NCBI RefSeq assembly: GCF_008831285.2
Contig: NC_045150.1
Coordinates: 13,437,868-13,501,867, forward strand
Length of the DNA: 64,000 nucleotides
Direction of reading: 5' to 3'
From: Nymphaea colorata
Taxonomy: Eukaryota > Streptophyta > Magnoliopsida > Nymphaeales > Nymphaeaceae
Under the pieces are notes generated by a model, which searched no databases, was not told the origin of the DNA, and worked only from the letters and a program-made list of their open reading frames with translations. Positions 45,024 to 58,349 of this stretch are shown in pieces. Position numbers and translations under genes: made by a program. The first letter of the stretch is position 1, and every line of letters begins with the position of its first letter.

Positions 45024-45622
45024 GTCTTCCTTGTGCCATCAACGGTTTCTGGTATAAATTTCATCTAACATGTGTAACAACGTTCACGACTCCCCTTTTC
45101 GAACAAGTAAATTTTTTGTTTTTGAAATTTATTCTCGTTGCACGTTTTGATTTGTTTAGGGTTTGATTTGTGATTCATCACTTTTGGGTATGGGATCGAG
45201 GGCGATTAAGGTCCTGGTTGCTGTTAAGTTTGTTTATCAGTGCAGATTCCAGTGAAGACCATTCAAATTATCGTCCGCGAGGGAGTTGGGTGTTTGGGTG
45301 TTTCGATCTGAGATTTTGAGCATTTCTTTCTTGTCTTCCTTGTGCCATCAACGGTTTCTGATATAAATTTCATCTAACATGTGTAACAACGTTCACGACT
45401 CCCGTTTTTGAACAAGTAATTTTTTTGTTTTTCAAATTTATTCTCGTTGCACGTTTTGATTTGTGATTCATCGCTTTTGGGTAGGGATCGAGGGCGATTA
45501 AGGTCCTGGTTGCTGTTAAGTTTGTTAATCAGGGCAGATTCCAGTGAAGACCATTCAAATTACCATCCGCGAGGGAGTTGGGTGTTTGGGTGTTTCGATC
45601 TGAGATTTTGAGCATTTCTTTA
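45024..45622. repeat. 309-bp tandem duplication
   Basis: GTCTTCCTTGTGCCATCAAC starts at 45024 and again at 45333; each copy ends in GATTTTGAGCATTTCTTT. The second copy lacks a few short stretches. It lies between a short ATG-containing exon candidate (44897-44916, donor GTAAGA) and the SEC16-like exon, so it would be in a 5' intron or leader. Confidence 0.85.
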
Positions 45623-45666
45623 TGTTTTCTGTTATATCTATGGCGACTTCTCCATTTCTTATGCAG

Positions 45667-45841
45667 GATCTCAGACGGATGAAGGTTTCTTTGACAAGCT
45701 TGTGGATGACGAGTTTCGGATGGATGGTTCTTCTGCAACTGAGTTATTGGAGGGTAATGCCGATGGGATCAACGATGGGGCCCATGCTGTCACTTCTGTA
45801 GCGAACCTTTCCTTGAGTGAATCGGAATATCATTCACAAGT
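45667..45841 (+). pseudogene. SEC16-like N-terminal exon
   Basis: SEC16 organises COPII coat assembly at ER exit sites. After an acceptor (TATGCAG) the frame reads GSQTDEGFFDKLVDDEF, close to the conserved plant SEC16 start (DQTDEDFFDKLV), followed by an acidic, Ser-rich stretch ending NLSLSESEYHSQ. The upstream 20-nt ATG exon (44897-44916) does not join in phase, so the start is unclear. No central conserved domain or C-terminal helical region of SEC16 is found downstream. It could be a partial duplicate, or the first part of a gene whose later exons I fail to recognise. Confidence 0.45.
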
Positions 45842-45899
45842 TCAATTGTCCTATTTGTGCATGCTTTTAAGCTTTGACATTCTCATTTCGTAAACAGAT

Positions 45900-48800
45900 T
45901 CAACAAACCACTGTTGAGCTCCATTTGCTTTCTTGAAATTCGTTACAACAAATGTTAGATATAGGAACATAGCTGATTTAATGGGGTTAACTGAAACATG
46001 TGGATGAATAGATTTGTTGCAACCTTCTTTGATTTCGTAAATCTGATGATCCTGAGCTGATTAGGTCATTTTTTTTGTCGAATATATCTATACAAAAACT
46101 GATGTGTAGATATGTTGCAAACTTCTTTGCTTCTGGCTGTTCTTTACCAAAGCAAATGAGTAACATTTTGTCATGCGGGACCTAAAGTTTGGTTCATGCA
46201 CATCCAACTCAGTTACGGTTTATGCACATCCACATACATATTCTATGCGGTTACATTCCTCAACTTCATTGCTAGTGAACCTGTTCTTATGAGTTCTGCA
46301 GATGATAACTCAGTCAAGGTAGGTTTCCTTTTATATGTGTTTATGATATTCTTTCCGTCTGCAAGCATTTCTGTTATACAGTCCTTGTAGGCAGCAATTC
46401 CTTCCAGCCAAACATTTTTTGTGAACAACGATCATGGTTTAGCAACGATGTATCATATTATATTTTTCAAGTCTATTAACTAGAACAAGTTCTTCTATTT
46501 GTTTCTAGATGTGGATATTGACACCAATTTCCAAGACTCACAAACAGATTTAAATCAAACAATTTTGGATCAGACAAGACCAATCAATTATGTGAACTAC
46601 TTACTTTGTTTTTTACTTTTCCTGTAGTTTGTTTATGTTGTTTAATTGAAAGAAACACACTTTTTGTTTATGCCATTTAGTTAGTTCACTCTTTCTTTTT
46701 CTGTGATGCTTGTGTTGTTTTGTTCAAAGAAAAACAATTCAAGTTCAACCTCACGTATGTATTGAATGACCATTGATCTAGATTTATTGTAGGTCATTGT
46801 TCTAGATTTTCAGAAGACCCAAATTCTAGTTTTTAGGGATTAGGTTTTTCACTAATCCAAGTTCAACAATTTTCCAATCAGATAAGACTGATCTATATCG
46901 ACAACTAGATCCACATAATAGCTGTTATAATTATATATTGTCTTTTGTTTCCTGGCATTTGACTTTGTAGTTACCCTTATACGTATCCAACATGGTGTGA
47001 AATGTCCCTCTAGGAGGCATTTCACAGAACACAACTATGTTGTGTGTGGTTCAACAAAAATAACGTTTTGCCAATTATGGCTAGGTTACTACTTAAGCGG
47101 GCGTTAGTGTGGTAAAATAAGTAAAATTCTGTGAGGTATTAGTTTGAAAAGGACCTAAAATGCTCTCAAGTAAAACCAATTTTAAGTTCATTAATTGGTA
47201 TGATCTTTACAAATGTACCCAATAGTCAGTAGGTCAACTATACTCAATTTACTTAATTTTTTAATCTAATTTGTTAGGTGCATGACTTTCTTCTTTATTA
47301 ATTCTTAAAAGCTAAGGGACCTTTATATGTATCCACGTAGTTATTTTCTTTTTCAGGTCAATTTTTGTAACGGGAAAAGTAAAATTTTACCCAATCATTT
47401 TACAAAAAACTGATCTTATAGACTTTTCATAGTATTAGAATAACTTATGTTTTTAACTATATTGAAAATGTATGTGTGTTTTAAATGTTTGCTTTGTGTG
47501 TTTTTGACATTTTATTACTATGTTTTAGACCGCTGTTGTGATATCTCCAACTCAAGACCTGAATAATCAAGAAGAAAGAAGATTTAAGGAATTGGGTAGG
47601 AGGTGCCTGCTGAAGCGGTAAATAGATGCTAGGTATCTCTTGAAAACCTGATAAAGTGTCATGAACTTCCTGACTATGTTTTTCTTTACTTTTTGTGTAG
47701 ACTGAAAGACTGGCATCCAGTTGGACTGCTAACCTAAGTATTTGCAAATTTACATTTTATCTTCTATCTTCTGTGGTACCCCATGGGCTTGTGTCTTTTT
47801 ATGTGTATGGATGGCAAATGCATGTCTTATGTGCCTCTTGCATGCACATACAGTTCAAATGCATGTGTAATTCATGTGTTAGTATGCATGTGTGATGGGA
47901 ACAAATCTATAATGTTGTTCTTTCATCTTTAATGGTATAACAATCTTAATGGTATAACAAATTACTGTGTTCCATGCAAAAAAAAATTAGTTCAACCTGG
48001 TTATGTTTTCTTATTGGAATGAAGAAATAAGAACGCACTACATGCTCTCATAATTGATGGCACAAGCCTCATTGAAGTCATGTGCTTTGTATGCTGTTTC
48101 CTATCCTTTATAGTTTTTTGATATGGCAGCCTTTCTTTTAAATTTGTAATCTTATATATTTTGTTTACAGGTACACATGAAATTGCACTGTTGAACACGA
48201 AAGGATACTCTGTTGCAGCATGCTTAGAGATAGGGTTTTACTTTCGCTATCTTTTTTATATTTTTTAATATTTTAATGTTAGTCTCATGTACTTATGTGG
48301 CACAGTTTGCTATAATCTCTTTACAAAAAATAGTCTTTAGTGGTATTTTCACTTTCTTTGAATATTCAAACTTTTACCTTATGTTTGTTATTAATGGTGG
48401 GGGAAAGCACAATATCAGATGGAGGCCGTTGTTAATAGCTAAAGGCTGGATTGCTTTGCAGCTCAGGTGTGCATACTGTATTCTTGATAATTGTTTTTTG
48501 TATATGATTTTCAAGCATCAAAATAGGATTCTCGATCTTAAACTTCGCATGAAGCTGAACTGAAAACTATAGCTCCCGATTTTGACTTACACTTGTCTCC
48601 TAGTGTTTTAAACTATTTTTTATAAATATAATCTTATAGGTGAATAAAAGATGTGAGAAAAAGAAATTAGGAATAAGGGTAAAGAAAAAAGAAATTGATG
48701 TTTAAATAGGATTTTAAAAAGCTAAAACTATAAACCTTGAAGACAGCTTTATGAAATTTCACGTGTTTTATTGTCATGGTTTATGTTTTTTTTTTCCATT

Positions 48801-49020
48801 TGTTATCATCTGCAACTTTTTGATATATCAGCCTTTCTTTTGCATTTGTAATCTTTATTTTGTTTACAGGTACACATTAAATTTCACTGTTGAACACGGA
48901 AGGATACAATCTTGCAGCATGCTTTACCTTTACGCCTCGAGGTGTTTAAAGGGTGAAATGCCTTTAGGCATGTGAATTTCCTGAGAACAATACTTCCCAT
49001 GAATTTGAAAGAGAAACTGT
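45900..49020. other. Intron-like or intergenic sequence with a small duplication
   Basis: 46278-46318 is a short exon-like piece (SEPVLMSSADDNSVK before GTAGGT). 48120-48235 resembles 48815-48925, each holding TTTTGTTTACAG followed by GTACACAT and GTTGAACACG. The pair looks like a duplicated exon edge. No complete gene is supported. Confidence 0.4.
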
Positions 49021-49027
49021 CTCAAAT

Positions 49028-51480
49028 ACATGTCAACTCTTGAGAAGCCATTTCCCAATATTCTAATGGTTGCCTCTCAAGGTATCACAGTAGGTCACTC
49101 GGAAGAGCCAAACATGTAATTGTCAAAGCATGTTTGGCATCTAATTTTGTTCTCATTGCTTGATACCGTTGACTGTTCTTCATTTGTTCACATTAATATT
49201 TGATCAACTGAATTCTTTGTCAAAATTAGATATCATTTATGGGAGCACGTTTTTGTTCAATGGAAAGCCTTAGTTAGAGCTTCAAATGTACTTGGGATCA
49301 GATTCAAATTTGATAGATTGGTTATCAGATTTTGTTTAGGTTTAGACATCTGCATTTAAATCACTGTTCGTTTGGATCTGAAATGTGTATGTTTTTTTTT
49401 TCTTTATCACTCCTTATCTGATCCAGCATGTTACCTGTCACCTTTTGTCACTGCCTGTAAGAGAATTGATGAAGTTCATTTTTTTACCTAGTCAACGCAT
49501 TTGGTTTTTCAAGCACCCTTCTCTTTAGAGAGAGAAGAGTTTCTACCTCCAATGAGATATGTCATTTGATGTCAAGATCATTTCTAAAAAAAGAACTTTT
49601 CCATCTTGCTTAAAAACATTTTAAACGCATTTTTCACACAATGATATGCCTTCATTTTATTTTTAGTACCTCCTCGAGTACTAGGAGAAAATTTCAAATT
49701 TTTGTCGTCAATCAATGGAAGAGGAAAACTTGAAAAATCTTGAGTATGAACAATGAGGAAAAATCCTATGAAGCTGAGAAAGTCAAGAATAGGAGATGCT
49801 ATTGACTCTGCTAATTAAGCATCTGCAAGGATTTAGCAAGAAAATACTCTAAGAGAGAAGCCACAATGCTCTGTAAAATCTTGACAGGTAGCAAAATGAG
49901 AGTTGAAAGATGGGCTCGGGGCTTGTGTAGTTGTTCTTCTAGGTCGGTAATCAAGAGTACTGGGTAGGCATATAGGTGATTTATGTCTATGCTGCGAAGA
50001 TTACTGAGTTATAAACTTTTGGATCATTGAAAGCCCGTAAGGTGAAGCGGGTTGGATTCGTGACAAAACTACATATAACCACTAAAGTGGTGGAGCTTCG
50101 TAGTAGCCTTTGGGGTGGTGAGGTATTCCCTCAAAGGTGAAGGTCGGCCTGAAAAATGAAATCGAAAGGCAAAAAGCCAAATGCAAAAAAATGAACGAAA
50201 CAAAGGAAAAAGAAGAAGAAAAAAACAAACAAAATGTTTCTTTCAAGGAATGAAAGACATGATGGCTGAACTTGCAGAAATTGAATGCGACAATATTTTG
50301 CAGATGTGTAATTTTGGAGTCGAGTCTACTCCTCTTTTTGATTTCCTAAGATGTTGAGGACCATTCCTTTATGTTCATATTTTGGAAATTGAGAGAGATC
50401 CCTTCTAGAGATTCAACAACATTGATGTGAAATGGATCCTGATGCTTGTACAGTACTGCGAGTAAATGAAAGGCATATTATTTACACAACACGAGCACTC
50501 AAGCTTATGAGTTGATGGATGATTTATGAACTATTTCAAACTAAAAGTTTGACATCTCCTGTGATATTTCTTGGTTTTCTGAGTGTAGGAGACACTAACC
50601 CAATCCCCCTTTAGTCTTGTAATATACTGCCCCTTTCATTACCAAGCTACTAGTACGTTAATTGAATACACAAAACCTTTCATATACCCAAGTTGAGTGT
50701 GATGCCCATCATCTCCTCTATCTTAAGAGAGACATGCCTTTCAAGATAGAAGATTGAACCAGAATCATCATTTCATCTTAATTGTCTTAGTTGCTTGGTT
50801 TTCATTTCATTGTTATTGTGGACCAACTATCCCTGTGGCCAAATAGGCTTGAAAAAGTCAGCCCATGACAATTTGGTTATTTTGATAAGTATAATCTGAT
50901 CAAGTTCATGGGTGTGTTGGTTGTGTCACATTCTGGTATAGTCTTTGAATTACATATCATACATTGCTTAGGTTTGTAGGTTGCTAGACTGAATATCTAT
51001 GAATATCTATGAGAACCACTTTGCATCTCACATCCAACTTTCGTTATGATACAATCATGTGTTTTGCTAACATGGGAGCCTACATTTTAAAAATATGCCA
51101 AGCTATTTTGTTCACATCCAACTCGGTTATGATACAATGGTGTGGTTGCTAACATGGAAGCCTACATTTTAAAAATATGCCAAGCTTTGTCTCTAGAGTG
51201 CTAGAAAAGTTTTGGTTTCTTAGAATGCAGTTTTTCCAGCAGGAGAAGAAACTGAACTACTGGTTGGTTTGAACAATGGAGGTAATTGTGGTTGTTATCT
51301 TTGCCTATGTTGGAAAGTTCATTAAGCATGTCATGTTTCTTTCGATCTCGAAAAGTGAGAGCATACCGTCCATTGGTTCCAGAATTTCTTTATCCATGCA
51401 TCATTCTGCATCAGTAATTTGAAAAAGCAGTAAATTGAAAAAACCATCTTCATTTTTTCTGCTCATTGTTTTTGTGATCA
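49028..51480. repeat. 2.4-kb direct repeat, copy 2
   Basis: Partner of 41018-43430. It carries the fuller homopolymers at nearly all positions where the copies differ by one base. It diverges at the right end, where copy 2 has an additional AAATTGAAAAA stretch. Confidence 0.9.
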
Positions 51481-54120
51481 ATGCTTAATTCTTAGACAAC
51501 GGGGTTGAGTTGTTTCCAGTAGTATTTAATTAAGATACCCTGCCCATGCAAGGGATACGTCTCATATCTGCATTAGGAAGGTAACATGGCCTGCAACGTT
51601 TGCAAGCAGTCTGTATTCTATATTAATGCTATTAGATTGTTTCTTGCCTTGTTATGTTCAGTGCACGAAAGTTCCTTAGATATGTAAATGACCAATTGCT
51701 TGAGCAACTCATATAAATATCATCTTAATTGTCCTTTTTTAACTGTTCCAACAGAGGACAGAGTTGTATGAATTATGGTGAAGGTTTTGGGCAATTCTCA
51801 GTTTGACTTGCAACCGTTCCAACCATGTAAAGTTGTCTATGCACACATCTTGGCTGTGGTAGGAATGGTCCCAGAAGATTGAGGTCAGTTGTCTACTGTC
51901 ACTAAGATTCCTATTCTGTACTGCTTCTGGAGCATGTTTTTTGTAAATTTCTCATCAAGTAAAGAAAATGTACTCCAAGTCACAACACAAGACTTGGTAA
52001 ATGCTCATAAGGGGTAAATGCTCGCTAGGGAGATAAAGAAGAGATAACTAAACAAGAGATAACGATGCTGAAAATACTTAAATTTTATTGTAAGAATACC
52101 TGAAAGTATAAAGAAGATAGTTTTCAGTAGGGGATCAATTTCTGATATATGTATAAAAGAGACCTTAAGTTCTAGCTGGTGGATAACCTAGTTGACTTTG
52201 GTCAAAGCCAGAAAATGAAAGGAATATATATACAAAAAAGTAGAAGTAGAAAATATGTTCTTTTTTTTTTCCATTGGTTTGTAAAAGTTTCCTCTCTTTT
52301 ATGTTCTATTTCGACCAATATGTGAATTTAAAACAAACTGATCTTTATTTTTGAAGATTTTTTATGATTTTTTCACTATTTTTACTCATTTTTCTGAATT
52401 AAAAATTATTTCACAATACAATTATAACACATTATGGTACTTGAATCAATTGGCTCGACTTATACGTCATTATACACATTCTACAACACTGCTTATGAGT
52501 GCAAAAGATTCAGAAAACTCCCAAAAGTTTATAAAATTTTCAATCCAGTTCAAGGTCATTCATAAGTAGACCACACATTAATAAAATACAGTCTAAAGTT
52601 TAATAGTTAAATGTTTTTTGCACGCATCAACTCTTATAAATGTTGAAATTGAAAGAGATGAACTTTTCCAAAAAAAAATGACAAAAGGGTTGTTAGATTC
52701 AACTTTTATATTCAAATTTTAACTTTTCAACTTATATGTTCAAGTTGTGATATGCTTATGTTTCTAACTATTTGTACCTCTTTAGATTATACACTTACAC
52801 TTAACTCTTTTAGTATATTTGATACTTTGTAGTTGTAAAATTGAATTGTAAATAGTTATGTGTTGATCCAAGTCTGTTTTTTGGTACCTGGCACGACGAA
52901 TTTGCTGTGTCAACCCATTGACCCGGTTGACTGCTGATCCAAGTTCAATTCCCAAGTTTGCAAATTATGTTGGCAGAGAAGGGGTAGTGTTGTTGTCCAT
53001 GCTGGGCCTACTGCCTTCTCGCCCCTTAGGTTGCTGTTTTTCTTGTTTCTCGAATGCAGGACATAGGCCAGGCCATTTGATAATTTTCTAATATTCGCTC
53101 ATATTGGGTTCCATCTTTCCCGACTTGGTTTTGTTTCCTTGAGGTGTTCTCCTTTGTCCATTTGTTTCTTGAAAAATTCCGTACAATATGATGGTTTAGG
53201 GCGGCAACCTAACAGTCATAGGGTTGCTTATGTAGTTATCCTACAATTCTTGCTTTCTTTTCTATATATTGATTGTTATGGATTGTTGTTATGTATCACT
53301 ATTAGTCATATCATATCACTAGACAGTTAACAACTAGTATATATAATACTTGTTTTCCATACAGTCATAAACCATTAAACAATTTAAGTGTGCCTAGGCA
53401 TGCCCAAGTGTTGGCTAGGCACTAGGCACAACTTGTCACCCGAAAAAAGAGGTCCAAAATTTGGAGAGTTATAAAAAAGTCCACCGCTTGCAAAAGGGTA
53501 AAAAAAAACTAGTTCAGCCTCTACACCTCCATGGTATCGTTCTTTATTGTGAATGGACAGTTTTAGTTTTAATTGAGGTTGGTGACTGGTGTAGAGGCAA
53601 TTGTCGAAGGCCCCTCACCACTGGCAATTATCTATGGGAGAGTGCGCGAGTGCGCGGCTGAATCTTTTCTCCTTCTATACTTGGCAATTGTCTATGGGGA
53701 GGGTGGGTGGCTCAATTTTTTTTCATTCCACACTTGATTGCTATCCTCATAATTGAAACCATTTGCTAAAATAGCTGTTAATGCCGACTGTTATTACTTT
53801 CCCTTGCATTATACATTTAGGTATGTTATTGAAACCATCAACAAAGCTTTTGTCAGTGATTAGTAGTTTTTATCATTATCACATATTTCATTGACGGGTA
53901 TTATACAGTGAGATATTTCTTGAGAGTAATATGATAAAAATGTATTTGTCAAAAAAATCTCAAGAAAGTCCCAGTAAATTAAAAAAAATTAATAACTTGT
54001 TAAATTGATAAAAATGGTGTTTTAGTAATTATTGGAAATGAAAGTGAATAACATTTCAAATTTTAGAGCAAAAATGACATCAAGGTCAAGTAACAAAAGA
54101 GGCTTATTTTCTTTAATTAA
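51481..54120. other. Non-coding stretch, nothing recognised
   Basis: AT-rich; several tiny frames without similarity. Around 53389-53430 a GTGCCTAGGC...CTAGGCAC inverted word suggests a small palindromic repeat. A direct repeat begins at its right edge (54098-54175) and returns at 55200-55285 (AAGAGGCTTATTTTCTTTAATTAA is the shared start, 24 nt in both). Confidence 0.4.
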
Positions 54121-54338
54121 CTTTGTAGTTAATGTTTGCAGAAAACATGAAGAAAAGGTAAAATATGCAAACAATTGATTTACGATTGTTTACCGAAACA
54201 CAGGAAAAAGACATGTTTCCTCCTTTTGTTTTTACTTTTTTTTTAATGACATGCTATTGTGACTATGGTATCATCTTTAATAGAATGAGATCTAATAAAT
54301 GCATTTCTAGGAAAATTGCACATGTAACAGCCTCACTG

Positions 54339-54716
54339 TTAGAATGTATATGTCCCTATCTATACATATATCTATAGTATGTATATTACATATATTAGTA
54401 TGCTAATATATGTCTTATATATATATATATATATATATTTATGTGTATAGTTTAGGGTACTTAGGTCGTGTTTGTAATTTTATCTTTCTTTTTGTACTTT
54501 TTCCTTTCTTTATTTTTTACGTTGGACCAGCCTCTAACGGCTAGATTTCTAGCCGTTGGAGATGGCCCAACAGTCAGACTTCTCTTCCTTTTCTTGTATT
54601 ATAAATAAGGGACCTTTGTCCCTTGTTTTGCTTAAGGTTGTTAGGCCTCTTTGTGCATTCCTCTCTTGAGTTTAATATAATCTTCTCAAGTTCAAGACTT
54701 GGTTTTGTATAACTTA
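54339..54716 (+). repeat. Possible solo LTR
   Basis: Starts TGTTAGAATG. It contains a TATAAATAAGGG promoter-like box at about 54600, a perfect-looking hairpin at 54532-54566 (AACGGCTAG...CTAGCCGTT) and poly(A)-signal-like AATATAAT. It sits between two copies of an 80-90 bp direct repeat (54098 and 55200). No second LTR, primer site or clear target duplication was found, so the call is weak. Confidence 0.35.
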
Positions 54717-55289
54717 TTGAAGTTGCTGGAATTATTGAAGTGCTGGATCTTCAAGAAGTTGCTGGAATCTTCAAGAGAAACGTTGAAGCATTTGTATTTT
54801 CAAGATTGGGATTGATTTACACACACCACCTCCTTTTATAATGAAACATTTGGGTCCATAGTAAGCAAAAGCACCAGCGTGGTTTTCAAACAATTTGTGA
54901 TGATATTTGAGTAAAGAAGTCGTAAGAAGTACAAATTGAAAGAACTTGGTGATTCTCACCAGGGAGAAATCAGAATTGGATGATTTAGAACTTTGAAAAT
55001 GGTTTGTGTATATATGGTTTTGGGATTTTAGTGAGTTTTTCCTATTGTTTCAAATTGATTTGAAAATCTGATCAGTAGGAAGGTTATAAAAGAACAACAA
55101 ATAATAATACTATAGATTAAATTGGTAACATGAAAACCATAATAAAATTATAGATTAAATTGATACATAAAAACTGATCAATTTTTCAAAGAATTCTTTC
55201 TAAGAGGCTTATTTTCTTTAATTAACCTTAAAGTTAGTGTTTGCAGAAAACATGAAGAAAAGGTGAAAATTGCAAACAATTCATTTAGA

Positions 55290-56475
55290 ATTGAGCTCGG
55301 CTTGTTGACACATCCAACATGAGTAGTTTCTTTCAAAATAAAAAAATCCATTCATTGAAAGCTTACATGGTGGACAAAGCTTTTGCCAATGATTTTTGGT
55401 AGTTTTTACTGACAGATCTAACGATGGACAAAAGGTCATAAAGAAAACGGGGGTGGAAGAAACCATACTAGGACCCGACCTGGTTTGGGTTTTGTTACTT
55501 GAGGCCACGCAACCTTCCCCCATCCTCTCTTGCCTCCTCCGCCCCTTTATTCCTCCTCTTCCTCTGCTCATTGCTTTACCTCTACAAGGAAGCCCTTCCG
55601 CCGAGCAGCCCTACTCCATGCGACATCCAGAGTTGGCAGCTGTTGGGCAATGCCTGGAAGATCAGACTCCTCCTTGGTATGGCAGCAGACGCTAGGTTGG
55701 GGGCGCTGGGTTATCTTGACCTGGTTAGGGTAGATTTGGGGATTTCTAGTTTCATGCCCAAGTCTCGCAGCTTCTGGCTACAACTCAAGTCAAGCTTGTT
55801 CTTTTATAGGATGATGTTGGCACATTATTTCTTCTTGATTTTGTAGGTCATAGCATGGAGCTGCCGCAGTTGTGTCATATCTATCTCTCTCTCCCTCTCT
55901 TTCTTCTTTATCACATTTAATCTTCTTTATTGCATTTAATGTGCTTCTTTATTATATTTAATGTTGTTCTTTACATTTAATCTGCTCATTACACTCACTT
56001 ACTTTTAATAGAAGGTGCATTAATTTAAAATAAAATGTCGATGCAGAACAAAACGCAAAAATTGACTTTCTAGCAGTTTAATATGCGTATAATACATGTA
56101 TTTTTTTATTTGACATTTTTTTATAAAAGATGCATATTTTTCCTGGTTTTTTTCGACAGACAAGATTTTGGCATAATAATCGTGATATTTTCGAATTTTG
56201 AGATATTTGTGACAATGGTCTTGGTCCTTTTATCTATGGTTTTGACAATGGACAATATGCAATATTGTCGTAAAGTCTAGTTCGTATAAACAAACTTTTC
56301 CTTAACATTCATTTAGTTAGCGGCAATCCGGGGTAATAAATCAACCATCAGGTCTTGATAAAATGAGTAGAATGTCCTTGTTAAAGTGATAAAATGAAAA
56401 AAGAAGGCAAGATGTGGACCACCTCCATGATGTCGTTTTCTTTGCTTTGGAGGCCTTGACTTAATTGAGGTAGGT
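55290..56475. other. Unrecognised, with a GC-rich 300-bp island
   Basis: 55396-55846 has overlapping frames in all three plus phases, a sign of composition rather than coding. No domain is recognised. The rest is AT-rich. Confidence 0.4.
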
Positions 56476-56575
56476 NNNNNNNNNNNNNNNNNNNNNNNNN
56501 NNNNNNNNNNNNNNNNNNNNNNNNNNNNNNNNNNNNNNNNNNNNNNNNNNNNNNNNNNNNNNNNNNNNNNNNNNN
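56476..56575. other. Assembly gap (100 N)
   Basis: Exactly 100 unknown bases, a conventional placeholder length, so the true distance is unknown. Confidence 1.
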
Positions 56576-56639
56576 CCATAGAGGTTGATGACAAGGGGAC
56601 CTTCTCTCTCCTCTTCTCAAATTAGATGTTTCAAAAGCT

Positions 56640-56825
56640 CATTTCTCAATTATTATGGAAAACCTAGCGGTGTTTGGGTAACATAAGAAGGTGAAAATTT
56701 GGTATGAGTACTTCAAGCAAGATGATCTTATGAAATTACACAGTCACATGCAAGCTACAGTGGAGGCAGTTCTTACCCACAAGCAAGAATTTCTTGCTAG
56801 AGATATATTTTCTATGTCAGTCTAG
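56640..56825 (+). pseudogene. Coding-like fragment, unidentified
   Basis: A frame reads HKKVKIWYEYFKQDDL, then MQATVEAVLTHKQEFLAR and DIFSMSV, ending in TAG at 56825. A stop separates it from the preceding codons. It has the look of a helical eukaryotic protein piece. I do not recognise it, and the neighbouring assembly gap may hide more. Confidence 0.3.
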
Positions 56826-56829
56826 TTTC

Positions 56830-58349
56830 TTATTAGTTCTTCTTCTCTTATTGATTGTGATGTTGTTCTAACATGAGGTACTCATAATTTCATTAACTTG
56901 AGATGAAATGGATATGAAATCAAAAACAGTATCACTTGCTTTTTCATTAATAATAATATGGGGAAAATGGATAAGTGAGTTGCAAACAAGGTTAGCATCG
57001 AGAAAAAAAAAGGAGAGAAATGTTTAAAAATGAAATAAATTGGCTTGTTGTTCACTCTATGAAATGGAAAGAGAAGGAAGAGGAAGGTAGTGCTCTACAG
57101 GCTGCCAAGGTCCATGATTGGTGTTAAATAAATCTTGAAAAATTCCCAATCCACAAACTTCTACATCACCTACACTTCCTCTTTCTCACATTTGTCGGAT
57201 TTCTCATTGTATTTTGTAATTTGGATGCATGATTTTTTTTTTCCAAATCCAATTCCATCCAAGTTGCGTGATCTGACCATTGACTAGAAGTACAACTTGT
57301 TCGTGCCATGAGGGAATGCCATCGACCTTGCCAAACTTAAGGCTGGCCGTCGCTATTATGAAGAGACAAAGCTGATGATGTCCAGGACTCATACTAATCC
57401 AGTTGAGCTGTTTTATTCCAACAAACTCTGTTTGGCAGAACTATGAGCTCAGAATGGGATGTGAAAGGTCTCTCTAACAATAGCAACAGGGAGTGATCAA
57501 GTGGCACTAGCCATGCAAAGTTGGCTCAGACCAATTATGTACTCAGGGTTAGGTTTTGTTACTAGTCTTTTGACCAATTTCCTTTCAACTGGGCTTTTTT
57601 TTTTAATTTCATGTTGTAGAAGTTAGAACAAAATAAGAAAGAAAAGCTTCACTTTGGATACTTTCATGATAAGTGTGTAAACTTTCTGATTTTGACTCCC
57701 TAAAGTCCATCGATGGTGGCCCCCTTTTTTTTAAAGACAGTCATTCATTTTTTTAAGAAATTATTTGTTTTAAATTTTCAATGGTGTCTCAGCATTAACC
57801 ATTTTTCTTGCTTTAAAACATTAAAAAAATCAAATACCAATAATTTAACAAATATGTCATAGTGTTGTAAGAGAAATTATCGCTATAGTGAGAATATAAT
57901 ATACATGATGGGTATTATTGAGTGCCTCAGAATGAGAACGTAAAGCAAATTGTTGAGAGATCAGTGAGTCCTTATGGTCTCTTATTTGTCTAATATGTGG
58001 CCTATAGCTAGAGTATTTCTTCTTTTTCAACAAAACCTGATTAGCAAAATTTAAATTTGATTTCACAATGTAGAGTACCTAAATTGCATTTGATGTCCGT
58101 TTGAAAAAACCTATACAAAATTGACCATTTGCAATTCAATCTGTCCCCACATATCAAGAAAGCCCCAAGCTGTGTAGCGTAGTTGTTCAGGGTGATGGGC
58201 CAATGAAAGTTTACTGTTAGTTCATTTATTATGGCTGCAATTGTTGGAGACAGCAAAAGATAGATGGGTGACACTTTAGTTGACATGTGTACTGCTCTCC
58301 ACCGAAAACCGAGTACGAGGAAAAAAGTAAGGAGTTTCAACCTCTTCAG
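56830..58349. other. Non-coding stretch, nothing recognised
   Basis: AT-rich with scattered short frames. No repeat partner or protein similarity noticed. Confidence 0.4.

Noticed and set aside
55396-55846. Three overlapping frames of 67-115 codons as a gene
   Set aside because: All three phases are open together and no homology is recognised.
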